Positions 54,429-64,000 of a stretch of DNA of 64,000 bases are shown in pieces. The position numbers and the translations under genes are program-made. The notes under the pieces are model-generated. The model searched no databases, was not told where the DNA came from, and saw only the letters and a program-made list of their open reading frames with translations. The DNA comes from Medakamo hakoo (taxonomy: Eukaryota; Chlorophyta; Trebouxiophyceae; Coccomyxaceae): contig CP089455.1 in the NCBI GenBank assembly GCA_026636295.1, forward strand, positions 558,001 to 622,000, written 5' to 3'. The stretch's first letter is position 1, and every line of letters starts with the position of its first letter.

Positions 54429-54863
54429 GAGGGGAGGAAGAGTGTGAAAAACGGCGGGTGTGTGTGTGCTCGGCGCCCGGCAAGACGCAAGGGCGCGAGG
54501 CAATTGCCGGAGTGGCGAGTGCTGCCACGGCGTGTCCACCCCCCCCCCCCCCCCCTCCGCCCATGAAGAGTGTGAAAAACATTTTTTCGGGCCTCCCACA
54601 TAGAGAAAAAAGTCTTGCACACACCCGCCGGCACCGCCCATCCCCCGCCAGAGGCTCACACGGGCGTTGTCCCTCCCCCACGCACACAGCCCGTTTTTTT
54701 GTGTTCTACCATTTTCCCACCAGCACTCGTGAAAGAAAAAAAAGAAAGTGTTTCACACCACCACCATCACCCCACACGCAAGAAAAAAAACAAAAGGACG
54801 CACGCACACAAAATGATGGGTTGGGGTGTAATTTAAGGAGCAGCCGCGCCCGCGCGCGCCACT
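54429..54863. other. Gap between RING-variant and plastid HSP70 genes
   Basis: 435 nt: the RING-variant promoter and the HSP70 3' flank. It has a C-run (54539-54554), A-rich strings (54736-54746, 54782-54795) and the word gaagagtgtgaaaaac twice (about 54437-54452 and 54565-54580). No gene seen. Confidence 0.5.
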
Positions 54864-57617
54864 TCACTTGGTGTCCGTGAAGTCGGCGTCGATGACCGTG
54901 TCGTCGCCGCCGGACGAGGCGGGGCCGGAGGAGCCAGCGCCGCCGGCCTCGCCGCCGGGCGCGCCGCCGGCCGGCCCGCCCGCGCCCGCCGCGCCGCCCG
55001 CCGAGTAGACGGCCTGGCCGATGGCCATGACCTCCGCCTGCAGGGCCTCCATGCCGGCCTTCATGGCGGCCACGTCCTCCTTGGCGATCGCGTCCTTCAG
55101 GGACGCCTGCGCGGCCTCGACCTTGCTCTTCAAGTCGGCCGGCACCTTGTCCCCAAACTCCTTCAGCTGCTTGTCGGCCTGGTAGACCATGGAGTCGGCC
55201 GCGTTGCGCGTGTCGACGGCCTCCCGCTTGGCCCGGTCCTCGTCCGCGAACGCCTCCGCGTCCTTGACCATGCGGTCGACGTCGTCCGACGACAGCGTCG
55301 ACGCGCCCGTGATCTTGATGTCCTGGGCCTTGCCCGTGCCCTTGTCCGTGGCGGTGACGGACAGGATGCCGTTGGCGTCGATGTCAAACTTGACTTCGAT
55401 CTGGGGCACGCCGCGCGGCGCGGGCGGGATGCCGTCCAGGCGGAAGTTGCCCAGCGACTTGTTGTCGCGCACAAACTCGCGCTCGCCCTGCAGCACGTTG
55501 ATCTCCACCGACGTCTGGCCGTCGGCGGCCGTGGAGAAGACTTCCGACTTGGACGTCGGCAGCGTCGTGTTGCGCGGGATGAGTTTCGTCATGACGCCGC
55601 CCAGCGTCTCCAGGCCCAGCGACAGGGGCGTGACGTCCAGGAGGACGATGTCGCGCACCTCGCCCGCCAGGACGCCGGCCTGGACGGCGGCGCCCAGGGC
55701 GACGACCTCGTCCGGGTTGACGGACACGTTGGGCTTCTTGCCCGCCAGCTTCTCCACCAGCGACACGACGGCCGGGATGCGCGTCGACCCGCCGACCATG
55801 ATCACCTCGTTCAAGTCGGACATGGACAGGTTGGCGTCCTTCAGGGCCTGCTCCACGGGCCGGCGGCACCGGTCCAGCAGGTCGGAGCAGATCTCCTCGA
55901 ACTGGGCGCGGGACAGGTTGGCCTCGATGTGCTTGGGGCCGTCGGCCGTCGCGGTGATGAAGGGCAGGGAAATGGACGTCTGCGACAGCGACGACAGCTC
56001 GATCTTGGCCTTCTCCGCCGCTTCCGTCAGGCGTTGCAGGGCCTGGCGGTCGTTGCGCAGGTCGATGCCCTCGTCCGCCTTGAACTTGTCGGCCAGCCAG
56101 TCGACGATGCGGCGGTCAAAGTCGTCGCCGCCCAGGTGCGTGTCGCCCGACGTGGACAGGACCTCGAAGACGCCGTCGCCGACTTCCAGGACGGACACGT
56201 CGAACGTGCCGCCGCCCAGGTCGAAGACCAGGATCGTCTCGTTCGCCTTCTTCTCAAAGCCGTACGCCAGGGACGCGGCGGTCGGCTCGTTGATGATGCG
56301 CAGGACCTCCAGGCCCGCGATGCGGCCCGCGTCCTTGGTCGCCTGGCGCTGCGAGTCGTTGAAGTAGGCGGGCACCGTGATGACGGCGCGCTCCACCTTG
56401 TCGTTCAGGAACTTGGACGCGTCGTCCACCAGCTTGCGCAGGACGGCGGCCGAGATCTCCTCCGCCGCAAACTCCTTGCCCGCGTTGGGGCACGCAATCT
56501 TGACGTTGCCCGACCCGTCCGTCACGACCTTGTACGGCACCTGCTTGGACTCCTCGCCCACCTCGGTGGCTTTGCGGCCGATGAAGCGCTTGACGGACGC
56601 AAACGTGTTTTCCGGGTTGACGACGGCCTGGCGCTTGGCGATCTGTGTTTGTTGTTGTGTGGGGGGGGTGGGATGGAGGGTCGGTGAGCGGTCCGGTCCG
56701 CTGTCCCCCTCCGGCATGCCTCGCCGGATTGTCGTCGTCCCGCACGGCTGCAGACCCGCAGCGGGACGCCCGCATCACCACAATAAAGAGCGCACCGCGC
56801 CACCCCTCCTCCCCCTCCAAAAAAAAACCCTCTCACACACACACCTGGCCGACCAGGCGGTCGCCCGCCTTCGTGTACGCGACGACAGAGGGCGTCGTGC
56901 GCGCGCCCTCGGCGTTCGTCACGATGGTGGGCTTGCCGCCCTCCATGACGCCGCACGCGGAGTTGGTGGTGCCCAAGTCGATGCCGACGACCTGGGGTGG
57001 TGGGGTGGTGGGGATTGGGGGTGGTGACGGGCGTGTGAGTTTTGTTTGCTGCGTTGCGCAGCTCCGTCGGAGCCGGCTGGTCGCAGAGCGTGTGGCGTCG
57101 CAGGCCGGCTCGAACGCCGCGCAGGGGGCGTGGGCGCGTCCGATGGCCGGTTGTTTGCGCACGATGGCAGGTTTAGTGTTCCAGCCAGCCTGTGGCGTGG
57201 GGCATGCCACCCGGCGGGGACCAGCAGCCCCCCCGCGGCGCCGCAAATGTCGCGAGGCCAGACCGTTCCGGAAGGCCTAGCCGGCCGGCAACTGCTCTTG
57301 TGGGCGGGCGTTTGCGAGGCTGGGGCACTCTCGCGGCCTCTCACCACCCCCAACTGGGCGCGCTGCTCCCTTGCCGTCGACAGAGGGAGGGCGTGGCGGG
57401 CAGGGAGGGGCGTGGAGAGGGCGAGCGAGGGAAGACGGCGGGGTGGTGGTGTCCGCATCGCCGGGCAGACAGCAACCGTCTCACGGCCTCTCTCTCCTCT
57501 CACCTTTTCGGCCTTGACGACGACGGAGCGCGGCGCGGCGCGCACCGCGCGTTTTCCGGCCGGGCGGCCCATGGGCGCGGAGAGCTTGCCCGGGCGGGCA
57601 GCGGTGTGGGTACGCAT
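54864..57617 (-). CDS. HSP70B: Plastid (stromal) HSP70, cyanobacterial DnaK type
   Basis: ATP-driven chaperone for stromal protein folding and import. Exons: 57617-57504, 56991-56845 and 56642-54864, all phase 0; introns 512 and 202 nt; 679 residues. The first 38 residues ([17 protein letters not shown].., [15 protein letters not shown]) are a plastid transit peptide, then [18 protein letters not shown] begins the ATPase domain. Core blocks: [82 protein letters not shown]. The substrate domain and the C-terminal tail [13 protein letters not shown] identify the plastid (not mitochondrial, not cytosolic EEVD) form. Intron 1 is long and G-rich near its start. The gene is head-to-head with an unknown plastid-targeted protein. 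Confidence 0.97.
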
Positions 57618-57755
57618 GGTTTTTGGTTGGTGTGTGCGGGGTGGAGGAAAGTTTTGTGTGGGGGTGGAGGAACAAAAATGAGTCTGAGAAGTGGCGAGCC
57701 GGACCCTTGCAGTCCCTCTTTTTTTTTTCGTTGTCGCGCTCAGGGCAAGCAAACA
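57618..57755. promoter_or_regulatory. Very short bidirectional promoter, HSP70B and unknown plastid gene
   Basis: Only 138 nt separate the two divergent ATGs. It contains gaggaaagttttg and a T-run (57719-57728). I looked for inverted nGAAn heat-shock elements and found no good set, only isolated GAA/TTT words. Confidence 0.5.
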
Positions 57756-58882
57756 ATGCTCTCCCGCCCGCTGCCCCGCCCCTTTGCCCCGCCGGGCCGC
57801 GCGCCGCCCAGCCGCCGATCGTTCGTTCGCGCGTTCGCCCGCAATGTGAGGGCTGGAGGAGGGTGTCGGCAGGAGAGGGGACGCACAGGCGGGGGGGGGC
57901 GCTGCGCTCGAAACTCCTTGCGACGAGGCGCGCGCGCGTCGTGCCTTTTGCCTCTCGCCCGGCCACGGCGGGGGGGGCGCCAGCGCCTCCAACCCACACG
58001 GTCGTGCACACTGGGCCTCTGGCCACGCACGGACAGGGTTTGGTGCTCGTCCGAGAGTCTCCCTCCTCGCTTTCCGTGGCGAGGGCAAAACACATGCGTC
58101 TCCCGCCCCGCCCCGCCCGCGGGCCCAACCCCGTCGGCCTCTCCCATCCACCTCCTCACCGTCAACTCACACACACGCACACACGCGCGCGCGCGCGCGC
58201 GCACCCACAGCCCCGCTCCCCTCTGACGCCGGACGACGATGACGGGGCGTCCCCCGCCTTTGTCGAAGAGCGCATCACGCTGTTCACTGCGGACGGCATT
58301 GTGACGCTCCCCGGGCGGCGGGTGCCCGCCGCGGGCGCGCCGCACCACGGCCACCACCAGCGGAGGCACGGCCGCCGCCGCCGCCCGCTGCCGCCGCCGC
58401 TGCCACACGCCACGCTGCCGCCCACCTGGGACGCGCCGGACGAAGGCCTCCTGGCCTGGGCGTGGGAGCTGCAGCAGGGGGGCGGGGGCGGCGGCCCCCC
58501 GCCCTCCACCGCCCTGCCCTCCTTTGACGAGGGCGGCCTGTGCGTCGCGGCGCCCTTCATCTGCCGGGCCGCGAGCGGGGGCGGGTCCGGCTCGCGCCGG
58601 GTGGCGCTGCACGGCTTCACGCGCTGCCCCTCCGCCCTGAGCGACACCGTCGGCGCCGTCGCCGCCGCGCTGCGGGGCGCGGTCCTGGCGGAGAAGCCGC
58701 TGCCCCGCCCGGCCGGCGGCATGGCGGCCGGCACCGCCATCACCGTCGCCCTGCCCCTGCTGCACGGCGTGCCGCCGGCGTTGGACGCCCTGGTGGCGGC
58801 CATCGCGACCGCGCCGGGCGGGAGCCACGTCATCGAGCGGGTCGTCAAGGAGTGGGTCGTCCTCCCCGGCGAGCGGTGGTGA
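57756..58882 (+). CDS. Unknown protein, probably plastid-targeted
   Basis: Exon 1 is 57756-57845 and exon 2 is 58211-58882; the 365-nt intron (GTGAGG..CAG) is phase 0, giving 253 residues. The first exon alone encodes a Ser/Arg/Pro-rich leader (MLSRPLPRPFAPPGRAPPSR) typical of plastid or mitochondrial presequences. Residues 43-60 read VEERITLFTADGIVTLPGRR. After a His/Arg-rich stretch there is a conserved-looking C-terminal region: FTRCPSALSDTVGAVAAALRGA, ITVALPLLHGVPPAL, SHVIERVVKEWVVLPGERW. I do not recognise the family. Its divergent partner is the stromal HSP70, so both may respond to the same signals (inference). The final acceptor follows an alternating CG/CA tract. Confidence 0.65.
58169..58204. 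repeat. Alternating purine-pyrimidine tract (Z-DNA-prone) before a splice acceptor
   Basis: An unbroken run of AC then CG dinucleotides just ahead of the acceptor AG at 58209-58210. The polypyrimidine tract is missing. Such tracts can adopt left-handed DNA in vitro. Confidence 0.7.
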
Positions 58883-59189
58883 ACAAAACCCACCCCCCCC
58901 CCCCACCAATTCTTTTTCTGTGTGTGTGCGCCTATTTTGTTTGATGTTGTGTGTGGATGTGTGAGCGCGCGCGTGTGTGTGTGTGTGACCTTGTATGAAG
59001 AACAGGAGTGGGCGGGCGGGAGGGAGAGAGAGTGAGCAGACAGAGGGGCGGCGGAGCGGGCCGTGTGTAGAAAGCGGGCGACAGAGCCAGAGAGAGGTTG
59101 AAACGAAAAAATTCGAGTCGCGCAACAGAGCGCGCGAGCGGACGCGCCCACTTACCTTTTGTCTGTCCCCCGTCCCCAAGCCAGCGACC
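58883..59189. other. Gap between unknown plastid gene and PRA1
   Basis: 307 nt, holding the 3' end of the upstream gene and the PRA1 promoter. It carries a (TG)n tract (about 58969-58987) and a C-run (58892-58903). No gene seen. Confidence 0.45.
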
Positions 59190-60222
59190 ATGGCCGAAGC
59201 CGCCGCCGCCGACGCCCTGACGGGCGCGCCCGCCCCTGCCACGCGCACGGCCGCCCTCACCGCCGCCGTCAGCCGGGCGAAAGCCGCGGCGCTCGGCCTC
59301 GCCGCGTCCGCCCGCCCCTGGGCCGAGCTGGCCGACCGGACGGCCTTTGCCAAGCCGGCCGACCTGGCCGAGGTGAGCAGGGGAGGGTGGAGGAGGGCTG
59401 GACCGTGTGACTGCCGGGCGTGTCGCCACGCGCCCCCTCCCCCGTGCCCGCGGCGGGCGACAACGCGCGAGACGCGCGCGGGCAAAAAACGCGCGGGATG
59501 CGTCGAGCAGCAGCGCCTGCCTGTCCCCCCGCCTCCCGCCGCCCGCAGGCCTTGGCAAAACGTCCGCATTGTGCCTCGCCCAGGCCAAGCCAGGCAGCTT
59601 GCCAGCCTCACCGGGCGCAGTCGCAGCAGGAGCGCCCAGGCCGGCCTCTCCGCGCGACGACGCCCCCGCCCGAGTGTCTCTCCCTCCTGAAGTCCGGCCC
59701 ACGGGCGCTGAACCCACACCGCCTCCCCCATCCCCCCTTCACTCCCCACAGGCCACGACCCGCATCCGCAAGAACGCGGCCTACTTCCGCGTCAACTACG
59801 CGGCCGCGGCCGCCGGCGCCGCCGCCCTGGCCCTCGTCCTCCACCCGGGCGCGCTCGCGGTGCTGGCGGCCCTCGCCGCCGGGTGGGCCTACCTGTTCGG
59901 CGTGCGGACGACGCCGCTCACCATCAACGGCCGCACGCTCTCCCACCGGGAACAGCTGCTCGCCGCCGGCGGCCTGTCCGTCTTCGTCGTCTTTTTCTTG
60001 ACGGGCGTGGGCGCGCTCCTGTTCTCCGCGCTGGGCTTCGCGGGCGCCGCCGTCGCCGCGCACGCGTCGTTCCGCGTGCCGGACGAGCTGTTCACGGATG
60101 AGGTGGACCCGTCCGCGGGCGCGGCCGGCGGCGTGGGCGGGCTGATGGGCCTGTTGGGCGGGGCGGGCGGCCTGCTGGGCGGTGGGGGGTCTGGGGCCCG
60201 GCCTGTCGCCGCGGCCGTGTGA
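59190..60222 (+). CDS. PRA1-family prenylated Rab acceptor
   Basis: Small membrane protein that binds prenylated Rab GTPases in the secretory pathway. Exon 1 is 59190-59372 and exon 2 is 59752-60222; the 379-nt intron (GTGAGC..CAG) is phase 0, giving 217 residues. The family layout is clear: RPWAELADRTAFAKPADL before the junction, then TRIRKNAAYFRVNY, two hydrophobic hairpins (ALALVLHPGALAVLAALAAGWAYLF and LSVFVVFFLTGVGALLFSALGFAGAAVAAHASF) and a Gly-rich tail. The R-P-W..R-x-N..Y-F-x-x-N-Y pattern matches plant PRA1 proteins. Location is probably Golgi or endosome (inference). The tail GGAGGLLGGGGSG is longer than usual. Confidence 0.9.
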
Positions 60223-60362
60223 GGCGCCTGCCGCGCACTACTCGTTGGGCGGGGGTGTAAACCGAAACACTGGGAGAGGAGGATGTCGGGGCCAGATCGC
60301 TAGAGCGAGTTTCCTCCGTCTCTCCCATCAAGATCGGTTTTTCGCGACCCGCACACGCCACC

Positions 60363-61671
60363 ATGGCGCCGCCAGCCCGCCGCGCCCGCCTGGCAATGAT
60401 TGCGGGCATCAGTAGCATGCTACTCTTCGGAGGTGAGAGGCGAGGGTTCTGGAGGGGCGGTGCTGGGGCGAGGCGCGCGGCACGGAGCATTGCGCGACGA
60501 GAGGAGAGCGGAGCTTCCGCCCGCCTTCTTTCACCAACCTCTCACTCACCCACGCCCGCGTCGCACACCCAAAACAGCCAACCTGCCGCCCGCCGCCGCC
60601 GCCCGGGCCCTGCGCCAGGACGACAACGCAGGCGAGGTCATCGTCGTCCGTGACCCGGGCGCTGCCGACACCACGACCGTCGTCGTCGCCCGCCCCGTCC
60701 ACCTGTGCCGCACCGCCGCCTCCATGCTCTCGGCCTCGCCAAACTTTTCCATCCTCTCCGCCGCCCTGGACGCCGACCCGGTGTTGCGGTCCCAGCTGGA
60801 CGACCCCAACACCCCATTCACGTTCTTCGCCCCCACCGACGCCTCCTTCATGGCGTTCTTCGACGCGTTGGACCTGTCGCGCAAGGAGGGGACCACCCAC
60901 CCAGTCACGGCCGCGGCGCTGCGCTTCCACCTTCTCCCCGGCACCGCACGCCGCATGGACTCCTTTGGCGCCAACGCCACTGTGCCGACCGCGCTCGGGG
61001 CAGACCTCCAGGTCTTGTCGCCGGAAGCGGTCGCCAACCTGGCCCGGGCGGCAGCCATGCGGGCTGCCGCCGCCAACGGCACCGCGCCCGCGCCTGAAAA
61101 CTCCGACGCGACCGCCGCCTTTTTCGCGGCCTTGGCCCCACTCTTCAAACCCGTCGCCGACTTGATCACAGACGACGGCCAGGACGCGGATGGCAAAGCG
61201 TTCCTGGCTGCGATGGCTGGTCTGGCCGGCTCGCTCGTCGAAGCCGTCACGCCTGGCGCGTCCCGCCGCCGCGTCCCCCGGATGTGCGAGGACGGCTGCC
61301 GGTGGACCGTGGCCGGGCCCCCGACGGGTGGGGCGGGCGACGGCGCCAAAGCCTTCAACGGCGTGGTGGACAAGGCGACCAACAACGCGACGGTCTGGAT
61401 GTCCGGCGCCGCCTGCTCCGGCGTCCTCTCAGTCGTCGACGAAGTCCTGCTGCCGGAGCTCCTGGGCACGTCGGTCGCGGGCAAGGGCGAGGCAGCCGTG
61501 TCGACCGTCAGCGTGGGCGACGGCGCCGGCAAGCTGGTGAGCCGGGTGGTCGTGCCGGCGGGCCCGGGCCCGCGCAACGTGACGGTCGAGCTGGAGGGCG
61601 GCGGCGGCGCTGCTGGAAAGGCGAAGCAGCCCGCGCCCGCGCCCGTGCCCGCGCCCGCGCTCGCTGAGCCC

Positions 61672-61703
<32 letters not shown>

Positions 61704-61983
61704 TCCTGCGCCCGCTCCTGCCCTGAGGCGCCGCGTCAACCCGGAGCCGGTCGACATCATCAACCCTGTCGTCGCGGACGCGGTGGGGAAGGGCCCCACC
61801 CCGCCGGAGCGGGCGGCGGATGGCGGCCCGGCCGTGGTTGCTGCGCCCGCTGCGGCTGCGCCCGCGCCCGCGCCGCTGGCCAAGAAGGAGGAGGACAAGA
61901 AGAAGAAGGCCTCCCCGCCGCCGGAGGTGCCGGAGGACACAGTCCTGAATGCTGGGCCGGCCATCCCACCCGCGGGTGCTTGA
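60363..61983 (+). CDS. Secreted fasciclin (FAS1)-domain protein
   Basis: Exon 1 is 60363-60432 and exon 2 is 60578-61983; the 145-nt intron (GTGAGA..CAG) joins in phase 1, giving 491 residues. A signal peptide spans the junction (RRARLAMIAGISSMLLFG, then ANLPPAAAARA). The FAS1 domain follows: NFSILSAALDADPVLRSQL, FTFFAPTDASFMAFFDAL (the H1 motif F-F-A-P-T-D), RFHLLPGTARR, then NATVWMSGAACSGVLSVVDEVLLPE (the H2 region). FAS1 proteins are extracellular adhesion or wall proteins in algae and plants. Insertions rich in Asn-x-Thr (NAT, NGT) fit glycosylation. The C-terminal 120 residues are Pro/Ala-rich with KKEEDKKKK; no GPI-anchor hydrophobic end is seen. Confidence 0.88.
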
Positions 61984-62578
61984 GTCCATCCCGCCCGCGG
62001 TGCGTGAGCGGAGGAGAGAGATTTCGTTTCGTTTCGTTTCGTTTTTTTCACGCGAGGATGGATGGATGGATGGAGAGAGCGGCGGCGTGCCTGCGCGCCC
62101 CTCCCCCCCCCAACACACACACACACGGCCGCCCTCCTTTTTTGCGTTGCCCCCTATTGCCTTGCTTCTTTGTACCGTTTTCGTTTGGTTCGTGGTCCTT
62201 TGATTTTGCAAGCCAAAGACCCACCGCCCGCCTCCCCCCCCCCCCCCCTGTAGCTAATGAACGGAGCAAAAATGCTCTCCATCCATTTCCCGAGCTGTCC
62301 TTCCCCTCCCCCGCCCACACACAAAAAAACACTCACGACGGAAGGAAGAAAGAGAGGGCGTGGCAGCTGCAGGCAACAGATGCCTCACTCGAAGGCATGA
62401 AGAGCGGGGACACAGGTGGAGGGGGAGGGGCGTCCGCCGCCCCCGTCCCCCGTCCACCACAGCGTGCACGCGCGCGTGTGCGGTGTGTCTCGGCCTGTCT
62501 GGATGCTAAACGAACCTCTTCTTCCCTGTGCCTCCGTCCCGTCCCCCTGCCCTCCCGCTTCCCGGTCTCCCACGCTGC
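61984..62578. other. Convergent intergenic region with repeats
   Basis: 595 nt between two facing stop codons. It contains four copies of tttcg (about 62023-62041), ggatggatggatgga (about 62056-62071), a (CA)n tract (62112-62125), and a C-run (62235-62249). Neither strand has a gene with support. It should hold both 3' UTRs. Confidence 0.5.
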
Positions 62579-63948
62579 CTACTTGGGCTCCACCTTGACG
62601 CGCTTGGATGCCCGCGTGGCGGGCGCCGCTGCGGCGGCAGCAGCGTCGCCGTTGTCGCCCGCCACCGCAGCAGCCAGGTCCGCCGCGAGCGCCGCGTCGG
62701 CCGCCGCGCCCGCCAGCACACCCCCGCCGCCACCATTCCCGCCGGGCGGCCCCAGCGCCGACGCTTTGACCAGCCTCCCCGCCGGCAAGCCCAGGCCCGA
62801 CGCGGCGTCGGCTGACAGTGCGATGCAGTCCCGATACCGCCACTCGCCGCGCGCCTCGTCCCAGAAGCTGGCGAAGGGTTCGCCGGTGAGGGCGCAGGAC
62901 CGTTGGCCGTCGTCGGCCGGGGCGGTGGGCAGGTCCGCGAGGGAGGGCGGCGCGGGCGGCGCCGCTGCCGACGCGGCCGCCGGGCCGCCGTCGTCCCCAC
63001 CGCGGCCACCGCCCCCGCCGCCGCTCGTGCCCCTGATCCACGCGTCCGCGTCCACAAACCAGGCCCGCGACTGCGTGGGTGGGGGTCCGTCCGCAGCCAG
63101 AGCCATGGCTTCGCGCTCATCTTTGCGGCGGCGGCGCAGGAAGGCCGCGTCCAGGCGGGCCGGGCGTGAGGCCGCGGACGCCGCGGCGAGTGCAGCGACC
63201 GCCGTCGCTGTCGCCGCCCGCCCCGTGTCCAGGCGCGTGCCCGCCAAGCACACCCGGTCCGCGTCGCCGGGCGGCCAGGGCGGGCCGACGGTGGATGGAG
63301 GAGGGCTGGCCTCCCGCGGCGGCGTGCGCGAGGGCGGGCGCGGCGGTTGACCGGCGGCGGCGGCGGGCGCGGTCGCGGCCGGCCCTGCAGGTTTGATCAC
63401 GCCCGCCGCGGCCAAGGACGCCAGAAAGTCCGGGACGGCGGCGGGTGGGGGTGCGGGCGCGGGTGGAGGGCCGCCTCCCCCGGACCGGAAAAAGGGCGCG
63501 GCCGCCGCGGCCGCCGCGGCGTGGTGCGGGGGCGGCGGCAGCGGCGGCGGCGGCGGCAGGTGGCCGCCGCCGCCACCACGCCCGCCGACCGCCGCCCGCA
63601 CCGCCGCCGCCGTGCCGGGCGGCCACGCCGCCCCGCCCGCGCCCTCCCACACCGCCAGCAGGCGGTCTAGGGCGGGGCGGGACGGCGGGTGGCCGTCGTA
63701 CGCGGCCAGGAAGAGCTGTGTGGGGACGTGGAGGGAGGGAGGGAGGGGGGCGCGTTGTGTGTGTGAGAGCGTGCTCCCAGCCCTAAACCCCCGGGCGCGC
63801 GCTCGCCCGTGTTTTTTCTCCCCCATCCAACCATCCGCTCCCTCACCTCTGGCAGGCGGGCCGCAAACAGGACCGTGTACGGATGTCCGACATTCTTGAC
63901 GATGGAGTCGACCAGGTACAGGGTGTACAGGCGGGCGGGCGGCGGGCA
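62579..63948 (-). CDS. Pcf11-like pre-mRNA cleavage factor (5' partial)
   Basis: Subunit of cleavage factor II in mRNA 3' end processing; binds the RNA polymerase II tail through its CID domain. Visible exons are 63948-63847 and 63715-62579 (131-nt intron, phase 0); more lies beyond the right edge. The first visible exon gives the CID helices LYTLYLVDSIVKNVGHPYTV and LFAARLPE, and the next continues with LFLAAYDGHPP..LDRLLAVWEGA. Later blocks: AWFVDADAWIRGT and a zinc-knuckle region SCALTGEPFASFWDEARGEWRYRDCIAL, as in plant PCFS4/Pcf11. Between them is a Pro/Ala/His-rich region. The C-terminus ASKRVKVEPK looks like a nuclear localisation signal. About 412 residues are visible. Confidence 0.88.
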
Positions 63949-64000
63949 CTGCGAGAGTGTGGGGGGCGGGAGGCGGAGAGAGAGAGTGAGGCAGGGGGGA

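Noticed and set aside
57618-57755. Heat-shock element in the HSP70B promoter
   Set aside because: Only isolated GAA/TTT words are present; no set of alternating nGAAn/nTTCn units was found.
63776-63795. ccctaaacccc as telomeric repeat
   Set aside because: Only one copy is present, inside an intron, with no array.

Overview
This window is nuclear DNA from a photosynthetic eukaryote, most likely a small green alga (chlorophyte or prasinophyte grade). Three things point that way: a very GC-rich genome with spliceosomal introns, compact spacing of roughly one gene per 2 kb, and a plant-lineage gene set. That set includes a TOC34-type plastid import GTPase, a plastid HSP70 with a transit peptide, a chloroplast-type sulfate-binding protein, a type-B (REC plus GARP) response regulator, an ISS1/VAS1-like aminotransferase, a SWEET transporter, an LPA1/2-phosphoglycerate-kinase-like protein and an At5g53330-like UBA protein. 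I name no species, because the sequence alone does not settle it.

I can support 32 protein genes, 13 on the plus strand and 19 on the minus strand. Twenty-six are spliced, with 35 introns modelled inside the window. Exon joins were chosen by GT..AG sites, reading phase and continuity of family motifs. CysRS (left edge) and the Pcf11-like gene (right edge) are cut by the window. I see no rRNA, tRNA, CRISPR array or transposon.

Layout. 1-8.6 kb: CysRS, a membrane-anchored pyruvyltransferase-like protein and Nop14, all plus. 8.9-14.8 kb: an oxysterol-binding-like protein and a DNL zinc-finger protein (minus), divergent from a CinA/NMNAT-like enzyme (plus). 15-20 kb: PAQR receptor, ISS1-like aminotransferase and mitochondrial carrier (minus). 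20-25 kb: a coiled-coil protein tail-to-tail with glutathione synthetase, then a GAF-like membrane protein. 26-30 kb: an ER-type Ca2+-ATPase. 30-36 kb: LysM protein, TOC34, ferredoxin, HNH nuclease-like protein. 36-44 kb: KANL3-type hydrolase, response regulator, KH-WW RNA-binding protein, LPA1-like protein. 44-50 kb: SWEET, UBA protein, leucine-rich-repeat-like protein, sulfate-binding protein. 51-57.6 kb: secreted patatin-like protein, RING-variant membrane protein, plastid HSP70. 57.7-64 kb: an unknown plastid-targeted protein, PRA1, a fasciclin-domain protein and the Pcf11-like factor.

There is no evident operon or defence-type system. The genes are mostly housekeeping. A loose theme is plastid function: import, HSP70 with a DNL zinc-finger helper, sulfate uptake, ferredoxin and a possible plastid partner divergent from HSP70. 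Several head-to-head pairs share short putative bidirectional promoters (139 nt for HSP70/unknown, 176 nt for UBA/LRR). Introns often use GTGCGT donors, G-rich starts and C-rich or CA-repeat ends, and some remain open in frame. The more unusual points are a zinc knuckle split by an insertion, a degenerate Walker A in the LPA1-like protein, possible N-myristoylation of glutathione synthetase, a KH-KH-WW architecture, and perfect small inverted repeats in an intron and between genes.
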